Shown piece after piece: positions 35,857 through 46,078 of a DNA stretch of 64,000 bases (positions are counted from its first letter, which is position 1; each line of letters begins with the position of its first letter). This stretch comes from Bacillota bacterium (GTDB lineage Bacteria; Bacillota; Clostridia; Christensenellales; Aristaeellaceae), in NCBI GenBank assembly GCA_023398575.1, contig JAEWSC010000012.1, forward strand, positions 1 through 64,000, read 5' to 3'. Under the pieces are notes generated by a model. The model saw only the letters and a list, made by a program, of their open reading frames with translations, did no database searches and was not told the origin of the DNA. A program made the translations under genes and the position numbers.

Positions 35857-36600
35857 ATGAAGAAAACGGCAATGGTATTGCTGGCATTATGCATTTTCTT
35901 TTCAGGCACTTGTACTTTGGCGGAAGACAACCTGTACAAATTTCTTGATATTCCCTTCGGTATTGGTATGGAGGAGTGCAACGAGATTCTGGAAAAGAAG
36001 ACAGAGTCACTTTTTCCAGAAGGTACGAGTAATCATTTGATAATGAGAGAGCGGACAATCCGTCTTGGAAGTTTAATTGATAACGATACTTTCTTGTTCT
36101 ACGGATATCCTGCTAGTGCATCCTTTCATTTCTCTTCGAAGGATAAATCCTTGGAGCAGGTGGTTGTTGTTTTTGATCTGGTATGTGAGATGATCCCGGA
36201 GAGGTCTGAGGATAGATCAGTCTTCTTTCGGGAACACATTGAGAATCTAGTTTCCGCACAGGTAGTACTGGATTCGGTGTTCGGTGCTTTCGATACTGGT
36301 GTGCTCAGTGTTGGTAATGTCATTACTAGTCATGGGAGTGATATGAAAAATTACAGATACCCAATTGAAAACGGAATATTAAACGAGGATATTTTGTTTG
36401 AAGCCTTAAGCCAGAATGAGTATGGTTTTCTCATAACGAATCATGGCAATGCCGAAGTAAAATGCACTGACATGACTTACAACTCATTTTTGAGGGCTAC
36501 ATCTTTTACCATTACCTATAAGGCCAGCAAGCCGTCTGATCTGGAATTGGTTACGAGGAAAGCCGTGGTGATGGCTTTTCCGTCTTACCCAATGCCGTAG
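35857..36600 (+). CDS. Hypothetical secreted protein
   Basis: A 247-residue protein, not recognised. A signal peptide (about residues 1-21, MKKTAMVLLALCIFFSGTCT) precedes a soluble mixed alpha/beta region beginning LYKFLDIPFGIGMEECNEIL, a pattern seen in small exported Clostridia proteins of unknown function. The ATG at 35857 follows a purine-rich GGAAGAGG. The gene is more AT-rich than its neighbours. It has no obvious operon partner. Confidence 0.7.
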   Translation: MKKTAMVLLALCIFFSGTCTLAEDNLYKFLDIPFGIGMEECNEILEKKTESLFPEGTSNHLIMRERTIRLGSLIDNDTFLFYGYPASASFHFSSKDKSLEQVVVVFDLVCEMIPERSEDRSVFFREHIENLVSAQVVLDSVFGAFDTGVLSVGNVITSHGSDMKNYRYPIENGILNEDILFEALSQNEYGFLITNHGNAEVKCTDMTYNSFLRATSFTITYKASKPSDLELVTRKAVVMAFPSYPMP

Positions 36601-36650
36601 GACGTGGAAAGCATTTGAGACAAGGAACAGCTTTCTTAACGACTTTGCAA

Positions 36651-37877
36651 TTACAACCAGCCCATTTCAAGCATATGCTCCCGGATCGGTCCGTGGAGCT
36701 TTTTATCTTTTTGGTGGATGTATAAATAGCTGGATTGAACCTTTCTCCCATCTGCCCAATCAATAACCCCTTCCCCTTCCTTGGCAAGACCGTAGCTGGA
36801 TATATCTTTCCCCTCCGGAGGTTGTATGACTGATACCCGGTTGTGACAGCGGTTGCCTAAAAAAAGGTCGAAGATACCGGCTTCTGGATCAATGGCGATG
36901 TGATTGCCCGTGAAGCCACTCATGCCAAATGCCCGGGCACCCATCCACTGTGGCACCTCAGAAAAGCGCTGCAGCGGGCTTTTTACAAAGCAGAGGTAGC
37001 CTAGGTATTGGCGGTAGCTGCCGTCCGCGCCTAGCCGGCCTGTCTGGTTGGTACCGATTTCTAGCAAGGTATCCATAGACAAAAGCCTTTTAGAAAGAAG
37101 CGCCTGGCAGAGTTTGATCATGTCAGCCATCGTACTAAACAGCCCAGCATGGCCGCAAAGATCTCGGCCGCCATCGCGAAGGATTCGCGCTTTGGGGTCA
37201 TGGGGAACGCCCGCAGGCGCATCCATACGTAGGTGATATTGATCGGCAAGGATACGGTGCTCAAAGTTGTAGCATGCACAATCCTGTATTCGGGTTTCGG
37301 GAACCATTGAATAGGTTTCCACCATACCGGCGGGTCTGAAGATATTTTGCGTTAGGTAGTCATAAAAGGGGAGGCCTGACACAGTTTCTACCACATACTT
37401 AAGCAACAGGGCATTCATGTCGGAATACAGCCTAGGCGGTTCCACGGGGCTTAGGCTTGTTTGAAACACTTGCGCCAACGCCGCTGCACGATCCTGCTGC
37501 TGGTCAATGCGCTGCGGGGTTTTCAGTATGGCTTCATAGCAAAGAATATCCCGCAAGGATGTTTTTTGTAAGAAGGGAAAATGGGAATCAATGCTGCCGA
37601 ATGTATCGGTGAGGGATATCGATTTACGCTCTATCAGTTGCATGACACTGATTAAGGTAAACAACTTTGTGAGGGATGCCAAATCGTATAGCGTATGCTC
37701 CTGAATGGGCCGCACACAGGGGATAAAGGTACCATCAACCCATGCAACCTCTTGAATATTACCGACGCAGGCGGTTTTGTACGCATCCTCTGTGCCATAG
37801 GCCACGGCGATGCCCGTAAGCATGTGCATTTCCTCTACCAAGGTAGTCATGGAATCCATTAATGGTTTGTATGCCAT
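36651..37877 (-). CDS. Beta-lactamase-fold serine hydrolase (class C type)
   Basis: A 408-residue protein with penicillin-binding motifs: SLTK at residues 68-71 (nucleophile serine and lysine), YSDMN (second motif) and GFTGNHIAID in the C-terminal half (replacing the usual KTG). There is no signal peptide, so it acts in the cytosol or is exported in another way. Relatives include esterases and D-aminopeptidases; a true beta-lactamase role is unlikely. It begins with ATG 37877, 24 nt after the Nim-like gene, so the two may be co-transcribed. Confidence 0.85.
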   Translation of the reverse strand: MAYKPLMDSMTTLVEEMHMLTGIAVAYGTEDAYKTACVGNIQEVAWVDGTFIPCVRPIQEHTLYDLASLTKLFTLISVMQLIERKSISLTDTFGSIDSHFPFLQKTSLRDILCYEAILKTPQRIDQQQDRAAALAQVFQTSLSPVEPPRLYSDMNALLLKYVVETVSGLPFYDYLTQNIFRPAGMVETYSMVPETRIQDCACYNFEHRILADQYHLRMDAPAGVPHDPKARILRDGGRDLCGHAGLFSTMADMIKLCQALLSKRLLSMDTLLEIGTNQTGRLGADGSYRQYLGYLCFVKSPLQRFSEVPQWMGARAFGMSGFTGNHIAIDPEAGIFDLFLGNRCHNRVSVIQPPEGKDISSYGLAKEGEGVIDWADGRKVQSSYLYIHQKDKKLHGPIREHMLEMGWL

Positions 37878-37901
37878 TCTATGCTCCTTTGTATGCCGGG
37901 T

Positions 37902-38366
37902 TTATGCATCACGGTTGCGTTTACCCTCAATCCTTGTTATGACAATTTTTAGCATGGTCACAGCGTGCCAATACTTGTCCACTACTTCTTCAAGGCGGTA
38001 TGCACCGTCAGGACATATGGCGCTTGAGAATTCTATCAGCGCTGTGCGCTTTTCGATGGGGTCGGCAATGATTTCGGCATGCCCGGTAACGATAGCACTT
38101 TCATAATGGGTAGTAAATCGTTCTTCAATGATGACGGGATTTTTGTATACGGAAAAACTGACCTCCGGATGCGCGCTAATGCAATCCAACTTGATTCCTT
38201 TTAGCGCACAGTGCATATAGATTAGGTTTTTATCTTCATTGTAGTGATAATTAATAGGTATACCATAGGGGAGGCCTTCGGGCGTTATAAGGCTTAATGT
38301 GCCTATGTTGCAGGTTTTTAGTATCTCGCGGGCATCAGTCTCGAGTATCATGCGATTGGATTTCAT
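37902..38366 (-). CDS. Pyridoxamine 5'-phosphate oxidase-fold flavoprotein (NimA-like)
   Basis: A 154-residue FMN-binding split-barrel protein. The N-terminal region reads CNIGTLSLITPEGLPYGIP, followed by YMHCALKGIKLDCI and FTTHYESAIVTGHAEII, as in NimA-like nitroimidazole reductases. These proteins reduce nitro groups or other small oxidised compounds in anaerobes. The start ATG 38366 has AAAGG about 11 nt upstream; an upstream GTG is too close to it. Confidence 0.8.
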   Translation of the reverse strand: MKSNRMILETDAREILKTCNIGTLSLITPEGLPYGIPINYHYNEDKNLIYMHCALKGIKLDCISAHPEVSFSVYKNPVIIEERFTTHYESAIVTGHAEIIADPIEKRTALIEFSSAICPDGAYRLEEVVDKYWHAVTMLKIVITRIEGKRNRDA

Positions 38367-38468
38367 ATAGCGCACACCTTTTCTCTATAATGCACAATCA
38401 TACACTAAGGGGAGGCTTCATGCAAGAAACCTCCCCCTAAATTTACTTTCTGCAATAGATCGCAGGAG

Positions 38469-38505
38469 TAAAAAATTCGCCCAAATGCATAGCACTTGGG
38501 CGAAT
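38469..38505 (-). terminator. Intrinsic terminator after rpoC
   Basis: On the minus strand ATTCGCCCAA and TTGGGCGAAT are the arms of a stem-loop, followed by a T run. It starts just after the rpoC stop. Confidence 0.75.
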
Positions 38506-38508
38506 CAC

Positions 38509-41500
38509 TTAATAGGCTTCGTGGATTTCGATGTTCTTGTAACGCTTCATGCCTGTTCCGGCGGGGATCAATTTACCGATGATCACGTTTTCCTTCAGGC
38601 CCACCAGCGGGTCTACCTTACCCTTGATAGCGGCTTCGGTGAGAACACGGGTGGTCTCTTGGAAGGATGCGGCGGACAGGAAGGATTCTGTAGCCAAAGA
38701 AGCCTTGGTGATACCCAGCAGGATGCGCTTTGCAACTGCGGGCCGGCCGCCGGCCATAATTGTTTCACGGTTGGCCACCTCAAAGCGGAAGATATCCACT
38801 AGTGCACCCGGCAGCAGAGCCGTATCACCGCTATCCTCTACACGTACCTTACGCAGCATTTGACGCACGATGATCTCAATGTGCTTGTCGGATACAGCAA
38901 CGCCCTGCAAGCGGTAAACACTCAAAACTTCCTTGAGCAGGTATTCCTGTACGGCCTTCACACCCAGGATACGCAAGAGATCATGGGGGTTGATGGAGCC
39001 TTCAATCAGTTCGTCGCCGGCTTCCACCATCTGGCCGTCTACTACCTTCAGGCGGGAGCCATAGGTGATCTGGTAGGCTTTGGACTCATGGCCTTCTTCT
39101 TCGTTGGTAACAATGAGTTCGCGTTTTTTCTTGGATTCGCTGATGGATACGCGGCCGCTGATTTCGCTCAGGATGGCATCACGCTTAGGCTTTCTGGCCT
39201 CAAACAGCTCTTCCACGCGGGGAAGACCCTGGGTAATATCTTCACCAGATGCAATACCGCCGGTGTGGAATGTACGCATCGTCAACTGTGTTCCGGGTTC
39301 GCCGATGGCCTGTGCGGCAATGATACCTACAGCCTCGCCGATGTCGACAGCGCCGCCGGTGGCAAGGTTCGTACCATAACAACGGGCGCAAACGCCGGTT
39401 TCATTGCGGCACGTCAGTACGCTGCGGACAGAGGCCTTTGTTACGCCAGCTTTTACGATATCCCTGGCTTTGATGTGATCAATGACCTCATTGAAACGGA
39501 CCATCACTTCGCCTGTAACAGGATGTACAATATCCTCGGCAGCCACACGGCCACGCAGACGGTCTTCCATACTTTCGATGGACTGACGGCCGCTCATGAT
39601 TTCTTGAATGGTGATACCGCGAACCTTTTCGCCACGGGCTTCAAAACAATCCAGTTCCCGCACGATCACTTCCTGGCTGACATCTACCAAACGGCGAGTC
39701 AAGTAACCGGAGTCGGCGGTACGAAGTGCGGTATCGGCCAGCGACTTACGGCTGCCGTGGCTGGAGAGGAAGAACTCAAGCACGGTAAGACCTTCGCGGA
39801 AGTTGGCTCGGATAGGCAGCTCAATGGTTTTACCGGAAGGAGAGGCCATCAGGCCGCGCATACCGGCCAGCTGACTAACCTGAGCCTTGGAACCACGGGC
39901 GCCGGAGTCTGTCATCATTCGGATAGGGTTGAACTTATCCAAGGGTTCCAGAATGTTCTCACGGATTTCACTGGTGGTTTCATTCCAAACGTCAACAACC
40001 AGATTATACCGCTCATTTTCTGTGAGCAAGCCGCGGCGGAACAGGTTGTTGATGTTGCGTACCTTGGCATCGGCATCTGCCAGCTTTTTCGGCTTATCGG
40101 CAGGGACATGGATATCGCCGACGGATACAGTAACCGCGCCGCGGGTGGAATAAGTAAAGCCAAGTTTCTTGATGGCATCCAGCACCTGCGCGGTTTTATG
40201 AACACCGTGGGTGCGGTAGCACTGGTCGACAATGCGGCCCAATTCCTTTTTGTTGACCAGATCGCCTACTTCCAGTACAAACATGTCGCTCAGACTTTTG
40301 CGGTCTTTGAGACCGATATCTTGTGGGATCGCGTCGTTGAACAGCAGGCGGCCCAAGGTGCAATCGATGACGCGCCGTGCGGTCTCGCCATTAAAGCTAC
40401 GTGAAATACGAACCTTAATGGGGGATTGCAGCTCCAATTGCTTGGTCTGATAGGCCATCAAAGCTTCCTCGGGAGTGGAAAACACGTGGCCGGCGCCAAG
40501 ACCATGGGGTTTTTCCATGGTCAGGTAATAGCAACCGATAACCATGTCCTGGGTGGGGGAGATGACCGGCTTTCCATCCTGCGGCTTCAAAATATTATTG
40601 TGAGCCAGCATAAGGAAACGGGCTTCTGCCTGGGCTTCCATGGACAGGGGGACGTGCACGGCCATCTGGTCGCCGTCAAAGTCGGCGTTGTAGGCGGTAC
40701 ATACCAGAGGATGGAGTTTTAGTGCCTTGCCTTCTACCAAGATAGGCTCAAAAGCCTGAATGCCAAGGCGGTGCAACGTGGGAGCACGGTTTAACAGAAC
40801 CGGATGTTCCTTGATGACACCCTCGAGAATATCCCATACCTCAGGCTTGATCTTTTCGACCATGCGCTTGGCGCTCTTTACGTTTTGGGCGATTTTCAGT
40901 GTGACAAGGCGCTCCATCACGAAGGGCTTGAACAATTCCAGCGCCATTTCCTTAGGCAGGCCGCACTGATAAAGCTTAAGTTCCGGACCTACGACGATAA
41001 CGCTTCGGCCGGAATAGTCAACGCGTTTACCTAGAAGGTTCTGACGGAAACGGCCCTGCTTGCCGCGCAACAGGTCACTTAAGGACTTTAATGGACGGTT
41101 GCCGGGGCCAGTAACAGCACGGCCACGGCGGCCGTTGTCAATCAGAGCATCAACGGCTTCCTGAAGCATACGCTTTTCGTTGCGGACGATGATATCCGGC
41201 GCACCAAGCTCCAACAGCCTCTTTAAACGGTTGTTGCGGTTGATGACCCGGCGATAAAGATCGTTCAAGTCGCTGGTTGCGAAGCGGCCGCCATCCAACT
41301 GCACCATGGGCCGAAGATCTGGGGGAATGACTGGCACTACGTCCAGAACCATCCACTCAGGACGGTTGTTGCTGGAGCGGAAGGCCTCTACGACTTCCAA
41401 ACGTTTAACGGCGCGGGCGCGCTTCTGGCCTTCGCCTTCGCGGTCACGCTCTTTTTCAATCAGATCGCTGATCTCGGATTTCAGCTGTTGGCTGATCTTG

Positions 41501-42072
41501 TCCAGATCCAACTCCAGCAACATTTGCTTTACAGCTTCTGCACCCATGCCGGCCTTAAAGGAGTTGCGGCCGCACTTCATTTCCACTTCACGATAGCGGG
41601 CATCAGAAATCAGCTCGTGCTTTTTGAGGCCGGTCACATTGCTATCACCGGGATCAAGGACAATGAAGGAGGCAAAGTACAGCACCTTCTCCAGCGCGCG
41701 GGGGGATATATCCAGCAGCATACCCATGCGGCTGGGAATGCCCTTGAAATACCAGATATGGCTGACAGGGGCGGCAAGCTGTATATGACCCATGCGCTCG
41801 CGGCGCACCTTGGCGCGCGTTACCTGCACGCCGCATTTGTCGCAAATCTTGTCCTTGTCCTTGAACTTGATGCGCTTGTATTTGCCGCAATTGCACTCCC
41901 AATCCTTCTGCGGTCCAAAGATACGCTCGCAGAAAAGGCCGTCGCGCTCGGGCTTTAATGTACGGTAGTTGATGGTTTCAGGCTTTGCTACCTCGCCATA
42001 AGACCAGGCGAGAATCTGCTCGGGAGACGCCATTCCAATTTGTATGGAATCCAGATTGGTCAGTTCGAACAA
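38509..42072 (-). CDS. rpoC: DNA-directed RNA polymerase subunit beta'
   Basis: A 1187-residue subunit of RNA polymerase. The N-terminal zinc site is CNCGKYKRIKFKDKDKICDKCG, the catalytic loop NADFDGDQMAVH holds the three magnesium-binding aspartates, and the trigger loop and C-terminal region are complete. The start is TTG at 42072, giving MFELTNLDSIQIG, which matches the family N-terminus; GGAAGGGAGTGG lies upstream. The 251-nt gap to rpoB holds a structured element, so the pair is one unit but is not tightly coupled. Confidence 0.98.
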   Translation of the reverse strand: MFELTNLDSIQIGMASPEQILAWSYGEVAKPETINYRTLKPERDGLFCERIFGPQKDWECNCGKYKRIKFKDKDKICDKCGVQVTRAKVRRERMGHIQLAAPVSHIWYFKGIPSRMGMLLDISPRALEKVLYFASFIVLDPGDSNVTGLKKHELISDARYREVEMKCGRNSFKAGMGAEAVKQMLLELDLDKISQQLKSEISDLIEKERDREGEGQKRARAVKRLEVVEAFRSSNNRPEWMVLDVVPVIPPDLRPMVQLDGGRFATSDLNDLYRRVINRNNRLKRLLELGAPDIIVRNEKRMLQEAVDALIDNGRRGRAVTGPGNRPLKSLSDLLRGKQGRFRQNLLGKRVDYSGRSVIVVGPELKLYQCGLPKEMALELFKPFVMERLVTLKIAQNVKSAKRMVEKIKPEVWDILEGVIKEHPVLLNRAPTLHRLGIQAFEPILVEGKALKLHPLVCTAYNADFDGDQMAVHVPLSMEAQAEARFLMLAHNNILKPQDGKPVISPTQDMVIGCYYLTMEKPHGLGAGHVFSTPEEALMAYQTKQLELQSPIKVRISRSFNGETARRVIDCTLGRLLFNDAIPQDIGLKDRKSLSDMFVLEVGDLVNKKELGRIVDQCYRTHGVHKTAQVLDAIKKLGFTYSTRGAVTVSVGDIHVPADKPKKLADADAKVRNINNLFRRGLLTENERYNLVVDVWNETTSEIRENILEPLDKFNPIRMMTDSGARGSKAQVSQLAGMRGLMASPSGKTIELPIRANFREGLTVLEFFLSSHGSRKSLADTALRTADSGYLTRRLVDVSQEVIVRELDCFEARGEKVRGITIQEIMSGRQSIESMEDRLRGRVAAEDIVHPVTGEVMVRFNEVIDHIKARDIVKAGVTKASVRSVLTCRNETGVCARCYGTNLATGGAVDIGEAVGIIAAQAIGEPGTQLTMRTFHTGGIASGEDITQGLPRVEELFEARKPKRDAILSEISGRVSISESKKKRELIVTNEEEGHESKAYQITYGSRLKVVDGQMVEAGDELIEGSINPHDLLRILGVKAVQEYLLKEVLSVYRLQGVAVSDKHIEIIVRQMLRKVRVEDSGDTALLPGALVDIFRFEVANRETIMAGGRPAVAKRILLGITKASLATESFLSAASFQETTRVLTEAAIKGKVDPLVGLKENVIIGKLIPAGTGMKRYKNIEIHEAY

Positions 42073-42146
42073 AAGGGTCCACTCCCTTCCATGTATCCAG
42101 GAAAGCCTGAAGGACGATGCACTCCAGACCATAGTCGTTATCGACT

Positions 42147-42321
42147 AATTTCCGGGGAAGCCACGAAGGGGTGAAACCCCTTCGTGCATTATCGTCTCGG
42201 CCGGCGGGCCGGGCCGGGCGGGTGCTTGCGGAGCAAGCTTTCCTTACACGATTCGCCGTCCTCGAGCAGAGCTCGCAGGCGAATCGTGCGACCTCATTAA
42301 AATGACTTAGTCATTTTAATG
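42147..42321 (-). repeat. Structured intergenic element, copy B (between rpoB and rpoC)
   Basis: Read on the minus strand it starts 2 nt after the rpoB stop and has the same layout as 13827-14000. P1 is 12 bp with a 3-nt loop (42295-42321), with a 6-nt spacer. P2 has 11-bp arms (42278-42288 with 42247-42257) around a 20-nt cap with CGAGC/GCTCG. Linker TAAGGAAA and P3 GCTTGC/GCAAGC (42224-42238) follow, then a GC-rich part, P5 CACGAAGGGG/CCCCTTCGTG (42162-42186) and GCTTCCCCGG. P1 and P2 arm sequences differ from copy A but stay perfectly paired. Confidence 0.8.
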
Positions 42322-42323
42322 AA

Positions 42324-45300
42324 TCACAGATCATCATCATCCAGGCTGATATCGCTGAGAGCATCCTCAACGTTGAAGTCTTCCAGGTCTTCTTCATCCA
42401 GGCTAAAGTCGTCGTCGATGGCTTCTTCTTCGGCTTCGTCTGCGCGCCGCGGTGACCGACCGGCATCTTCATCGGTATCCAGGTCAAGCCGCCCAGCAGG
42501 CAGTTCCACTGGCTCCAGATCGTCATCATCCAGTTCGCGGATGATAATCTCCTGTTTATCCTCAGACAATACCTTGATGTCCAAAGACAGGGACTGTAGC
42601 TCCTTGATCAAAACCTTAAAGCTCTCCGGGACGCCAGGAGCAGGAATATTGTTGCCCTTGACGATGGATTCGTATGTCTTAACACGGCCGACCACGTCGT
42701 CAGACTTGACGGTGAGAATTTCTTGCAGGGTATTGGCAGCGCCGTAGGCTTCCAGTGCCCATACTTCCATTTCGCCGAAACGCTGACCGCCGAACTGGGC
42801 CTTACCACCCAAAGGCTGCTGCGTGACCAGGGAGTAGGGACCGGTGGAGCGGGCATGCATCTTATCGTCCACCAGATGGTGAAGCTTTAAGAAGTACATG
42901 TAACCCACGGTCACCGGGTTTTCAAAGGCATCGCCGGTTCGGCCGTCATAGAGGGTCGTCTTGCCGTCGGCACGCTTGCCGGCCATCTGCAGGCATTCTT
43001 CAATTTCTTCCTCGGTAGCACCGTCGAACACGGGGGTGGCAATGTGCCAGCCCAGGGCCTTTGCGGCCAAACCAAGGTGTACTTCCAGCACCTGGCCCAA
43101 GTTCATACGGGAGGGAACGCCCAGCGGGTTCAACACGATCTCCAACGGTGTACCATCGGGCATAAAGGGCATATCCTCTTCACGAAGGATGCGGGAGATA
43201 ACGCCCTTGTTTCCGTGACGGCCGGCCATCTTGTCACCTACGCTGATTTTGCGCTTCTGGGCGATGTAGACGCGAACCATCTGGTTGACACCGGGGGACA
43301 GTTCATCATTGTTTTCACGGGTGAAGGTCTTCACATCGACCACGATGCCACCCTCGCCATGGGGAACACGCAGGGAGGTGTCGCGAACTTCGCGGGCCTT
43401 TTCACCAAAGATGGCTCGCAAGAGGCGTTCCTCCGCGGTCAGCTCCGTTTCGCCCTTGGGGGTAACTTTGCCGACCAGGATGTCGCCGGAGCGGACTTCC
43501 GCACCAATGCGGACCACGCCAAACTCATCCAGGTCCTTTACGGCGTCGTCACCGACGCTGGGAATATCACGGGTAATCTCCTCCGGACCCAGCTTTGTTT
43601 CGCGGGCTTCGGATTCGAATTCTTCGATATGAATGGAGGTGTATACATCCTCCTTGACCAGCTTTTCAGAAATCAGGATGGCGTCTTCGTAGTTGTAGCC
43701 CTCCCAAGTCATGAAGCCAATCAATACGTTGCGGCCAAGGCCGATCTCGCCCTTTTCTGTGGATGGGCCGTCTGCCAGCAGGTCGCCTTTTGTGATTTTT
43801 TCGCCGGTCTTCACTACCGGGCGTTGATTGATGCAGGTGCCCTGGTTAGAGCGTGCAAACTTGATCATGCGGTAGCGGTGACGCTCGCCGTGGTCGTCTT
43901 TGATCACAATCTCATCGGCCGATACGCGTTCCACAACGCCGCTTTCCTTCGCCAATACCACAACGCCGGAGTCATGGGCAGCTTTGAACTCCATACCCGT
44001 ACCCACAATGGGGGCTTGGGGAATGAGAAGCGGTACTGCCTGACGCTGCATGTTGGAACCCATCAGAGCGCGGGTGGCGTCGTCATTTTCCAGGAAGGGG
44101 ACCATGGCAGTAGCCACAGATACCACCTGCCGGGGGCTAACGTCGATAAAGTCTACCTGGTTGAGCGGTACTTCAATGATCTCGGCTTTGTCACGCACGG
44201 TAATACGCTCGCGCACAAAGCTGCCATCCGGCTGAAGCGGCTCGTTAGCTTGAGCAACTTTGTAAAAGTCTTCTTCATCGGCAGTCATGTAAACAATTTC
44301 ATCGGTGACCTTATTACTGGCTTTATCCACCTTGCGGTAGGGTGCCTCGATGAAACCATATTCATTAATGCGCGCATATGTGGCCAGTGAGCCGATCAAA
44401 CCGATGTTGGGGCCTTCAGGCGTCTCAATGGGACAGATGCGGGCATAATGGCTGTAGTGCACGTCGCGGACCTCAAAGGAGGCGCGGTCACGGTTCAAAC
44501 CGCCAGGACCCAGTGCGGAAAGACGGCGTTTGTGGGTCAATTCCGCCAAGGGGTTGGGCTGGTCCATGAACTGGCTCAACTGGGAAGAACCAAAGAACTC
44601 CTTGATGGCGGCGCTGACAGGGCGAATGTTGATAAGTTCGCCAGGGCGGACATCATTGGCATCCTGTATGGCCATGCGCTCACGCACAACGCGTTCCAGG
44701 CGGGAAAGACCGATGCGGATTTGGTTTTGCAAAAGCTCACCTACAGAGCGCAAGCGGCGGTTGCCCAGATGGTCGATGTCGTCAGTGTTGCCAAGGCCGT
44801 AAGGCAAACCCAACAGGTAACTGATCGAAGCCACGATGTCATCTGTCAAAATGTGCTTGGGTACCAAGCTATGTACGTTTTCGCGAACAGCCTGCTTTAA
44901 TTGGTCCGGCTCCACGCTTTCGATGATCTTTTTCAGCGTGGGCAAGTGCACAAATTCCAAAATGCCGGCTTCCTTGGGCGGGAAGGGCAGGTAGGCGGAT
45001 GCATCAACAAAGTTGTTGCCAATGATCCTATGCACGCGGTTATCGAGCTGGATGTCTACGTGATGGACGCCGCCATTCTGAATCTGCTTGGCGATTTCGG
45101 CATCAATGGCATCGCCCTTCTTGACCAGCAATTCGCCGGTCTGCGGGTCGATAATATCCTCTGCGGAAACCAACCCTTGAATGCGTGTGGCCAGAGACAG
45201 CTTTTTGTTGAACTTGTAGCGGCCAACCCGCATCAAGTCATAGCGCTTGGGATCAAAGAAAAGCGAATTCAGCAGATTCCTGGCACTCTCCTGCGTGGGT

Positions 45301-46037
45301 GGCTCGCCTGGCTTCTGCCGCTTGTAGATTTCAATGAGGCCGTCTTCCTGAGATTTGGCGTTATCGCCGCGCTGAATAGTGGCCATCAAGCGTTCATCTT
45401 CACCCATGAGGCTGATGATTTCGGCGTCAGTGCCATATCCCAAAGCCCTCAGGATAACGGTGATGGGCAGCTTGCGGGCACGATCGATACGCACCCAAAG
45501 CACATCATTTGAGTCTGTTTCATACTCCAGCCATGCGCCGCGGTTGGGGATGACAGTGGCGGAGAACAAGTGCTTGCCGGCCTTATCGATGGTTTCACCA
45601 AAATAGACGCCGGGAGAGCGGACCAGCTGGCTGACGATGACGCGCTCAGCGCCGTTGATGATAAAGGTGCCGTGGTTGGTCATCAGCGGGAAATCGCCCA
45701 TGAACACGTCGGATTCCTTGATTTCACCGGTTTCGCGGTTTTTGAGCCTTACGAATACTTTCAAAGGCGCCGCATATGTCAGGTCGCGTTCTTTGCAGCG
45801 CTCCACAGAATGCTTGGGCGTTTCGTCCAGGGAGTAGTCAACAAACTCCAACACCAGGTTTTCACTGTAGTCGGTGATTGGTGATACGTCGGCCAGCACC
45901 TCGCGCAAGTCTTCCTCCAGAAAGCGCTTGTACGAGTTTTTCTGAACCTCGATCAGGTCGGGCATGTCCAGCACTTCGTCGATCCTGGAGAAACTCATGC
46001 GCTTGCGCAGTTTCCCCATTTGAACCTCGTGCACCAT
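42324..46037 (-). CDS. rpoB: DNA-directed RNA polymerase subunit beta
   Basis: A 1237-residue RNA polymerase subunit. The rifampicin region is recognisable by FFGSSQLSQFMDQPNPLAEL and HKRRLSALGPGGL. GRHGNKGVISRI and the C-terminal AKAQFGGQRFGEMEVWALEA are complete. The last ~75 residues form an unusually acidic Asp/Glu tail. It starts with ATG at 46037. rplJ and rplL, its usual upstream partners, are not adjacent; the gene has its own promoter and a folded leader. Confidence 0.98.
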   Translation of the reverse strand: MVHEVQMGKLRKRMSFSRIDEVLDMPDLIEVQKNSYKRFLEEDLREVLADVSPITDYSENLVLEFVDYSLDETPKHSVERCKERDLTYAAPLKVFVRLKNRETGEIKESDVFMGDFPLMTNHGTFIINGAERVIVSQLVRSPGVYFGETIDKAGKHLFSATVIPNRGAWLEYETDSNDVLWVRIDRARKLPITVILRALGYGTDAEIISLMGEDERLMATIQRGDNAKSQEDGLIEIYKRQKPGEPPTQESARNLLNSLFFDPKRYDLMRVGRYKFNKKLSLATRIQGLVSAEDIIDPQTGELLVKKGDAIDAEIAKQIQNGGVHHVDIQLDNRVHRIIGNNFVDASAYLPFPPKEAGILEFVHLPTLKKIIESVEPDQLKQAVRENVHSLVPKHILTDDIVASISYLLGLPYGLGNTDDIDHLGNRRLRSVGELLQNQIRIGLSRLERVVRERMAIQDANDVRPGELINIRPVSAAIKEFFGSSQLSQFMDQPNPLAELTHKRRLSALGPGGLNRDRASFEVRDVHYSHYARICPIETPEGPNIGLIGSLATYARINEYGFIEAPYRKVDKASNKVTDEIVYMTADEEDFYKVAQANEPLQPDGSFVRERITVRDKAEIIEVPLNQVDFIDVSPRQVVSVATAMVPFLENDDATRALMGSNMQRQAVPLLIPQAPIVGTGMEFKAAHDSGVVVLAKESGVVERVSADEIVIKDDHGERHRYRMIKFARSNQGTCINQRPVVKTGEKITKGDLLADGPSTEKGEIGLGRNVLIGFMTWEGYNYEDAILISEKLVKEDVYTSIHIEEFESEARETKLGPEEITRDIPSVGDDAVKDLDEFGVVRIGAEVRSGDILVGKVTPKGETELTAEERLLRAIFGEKAREVRDTSLRVPHGEGGIVVDVKTFTRENNDELSPGVNQMVRVYIAQKRKISVGDKMAGRHGNKGVISRILREEDMPFMPDGTPLEIVLNPLGVPSRMNLGQVLEVHLGLAAKALGWHIATPVFDGATEEEIEECLQMAGKRADGKTTLYDGRTGDAFENPVTVGYMYFLKLHHLVDDKMHARSTGPYSLVTQQPLGGKAQFGGQRFGEMEVWALEAYGAANTLQEILTVKSDDVVGRVKTYESIVKGNNIPAPGVPESFKVLIKELQSLSLDIKVLSEDKQEIIIRELDDDDLEPVELPAGRLDLDTDEDAGRSPRRADEAEEEAIDDDFSLDEEDLEDFNVEDALSDISLDDDDL

Positions 46038-46078
46038 AAAAAGCCATCACCCCTTATGTTGTCCAACCAGCGCCGCCT

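Noticed and set aside
36651..37877. Antibiotic-resistance beta-lactamase
   Set aside because: The SxxK and YxN motifs fit class C-like hydrolases generally, but the KTG motif is not found and there is no signal peptide.
38860..40404. Long plus-strand frame of 514 codons opposite rpoC
   Set aside because: It is a shadow of rpoC's codon pattern; there is no start signal and the composition is biased as expected for an antisense frame.
43044..44390. Plus-strand frame of 448 codons opposite rpoB
   Set aside because: Antisense shadow of rpoB; it lacks a ribosome site and any recognisable domain.
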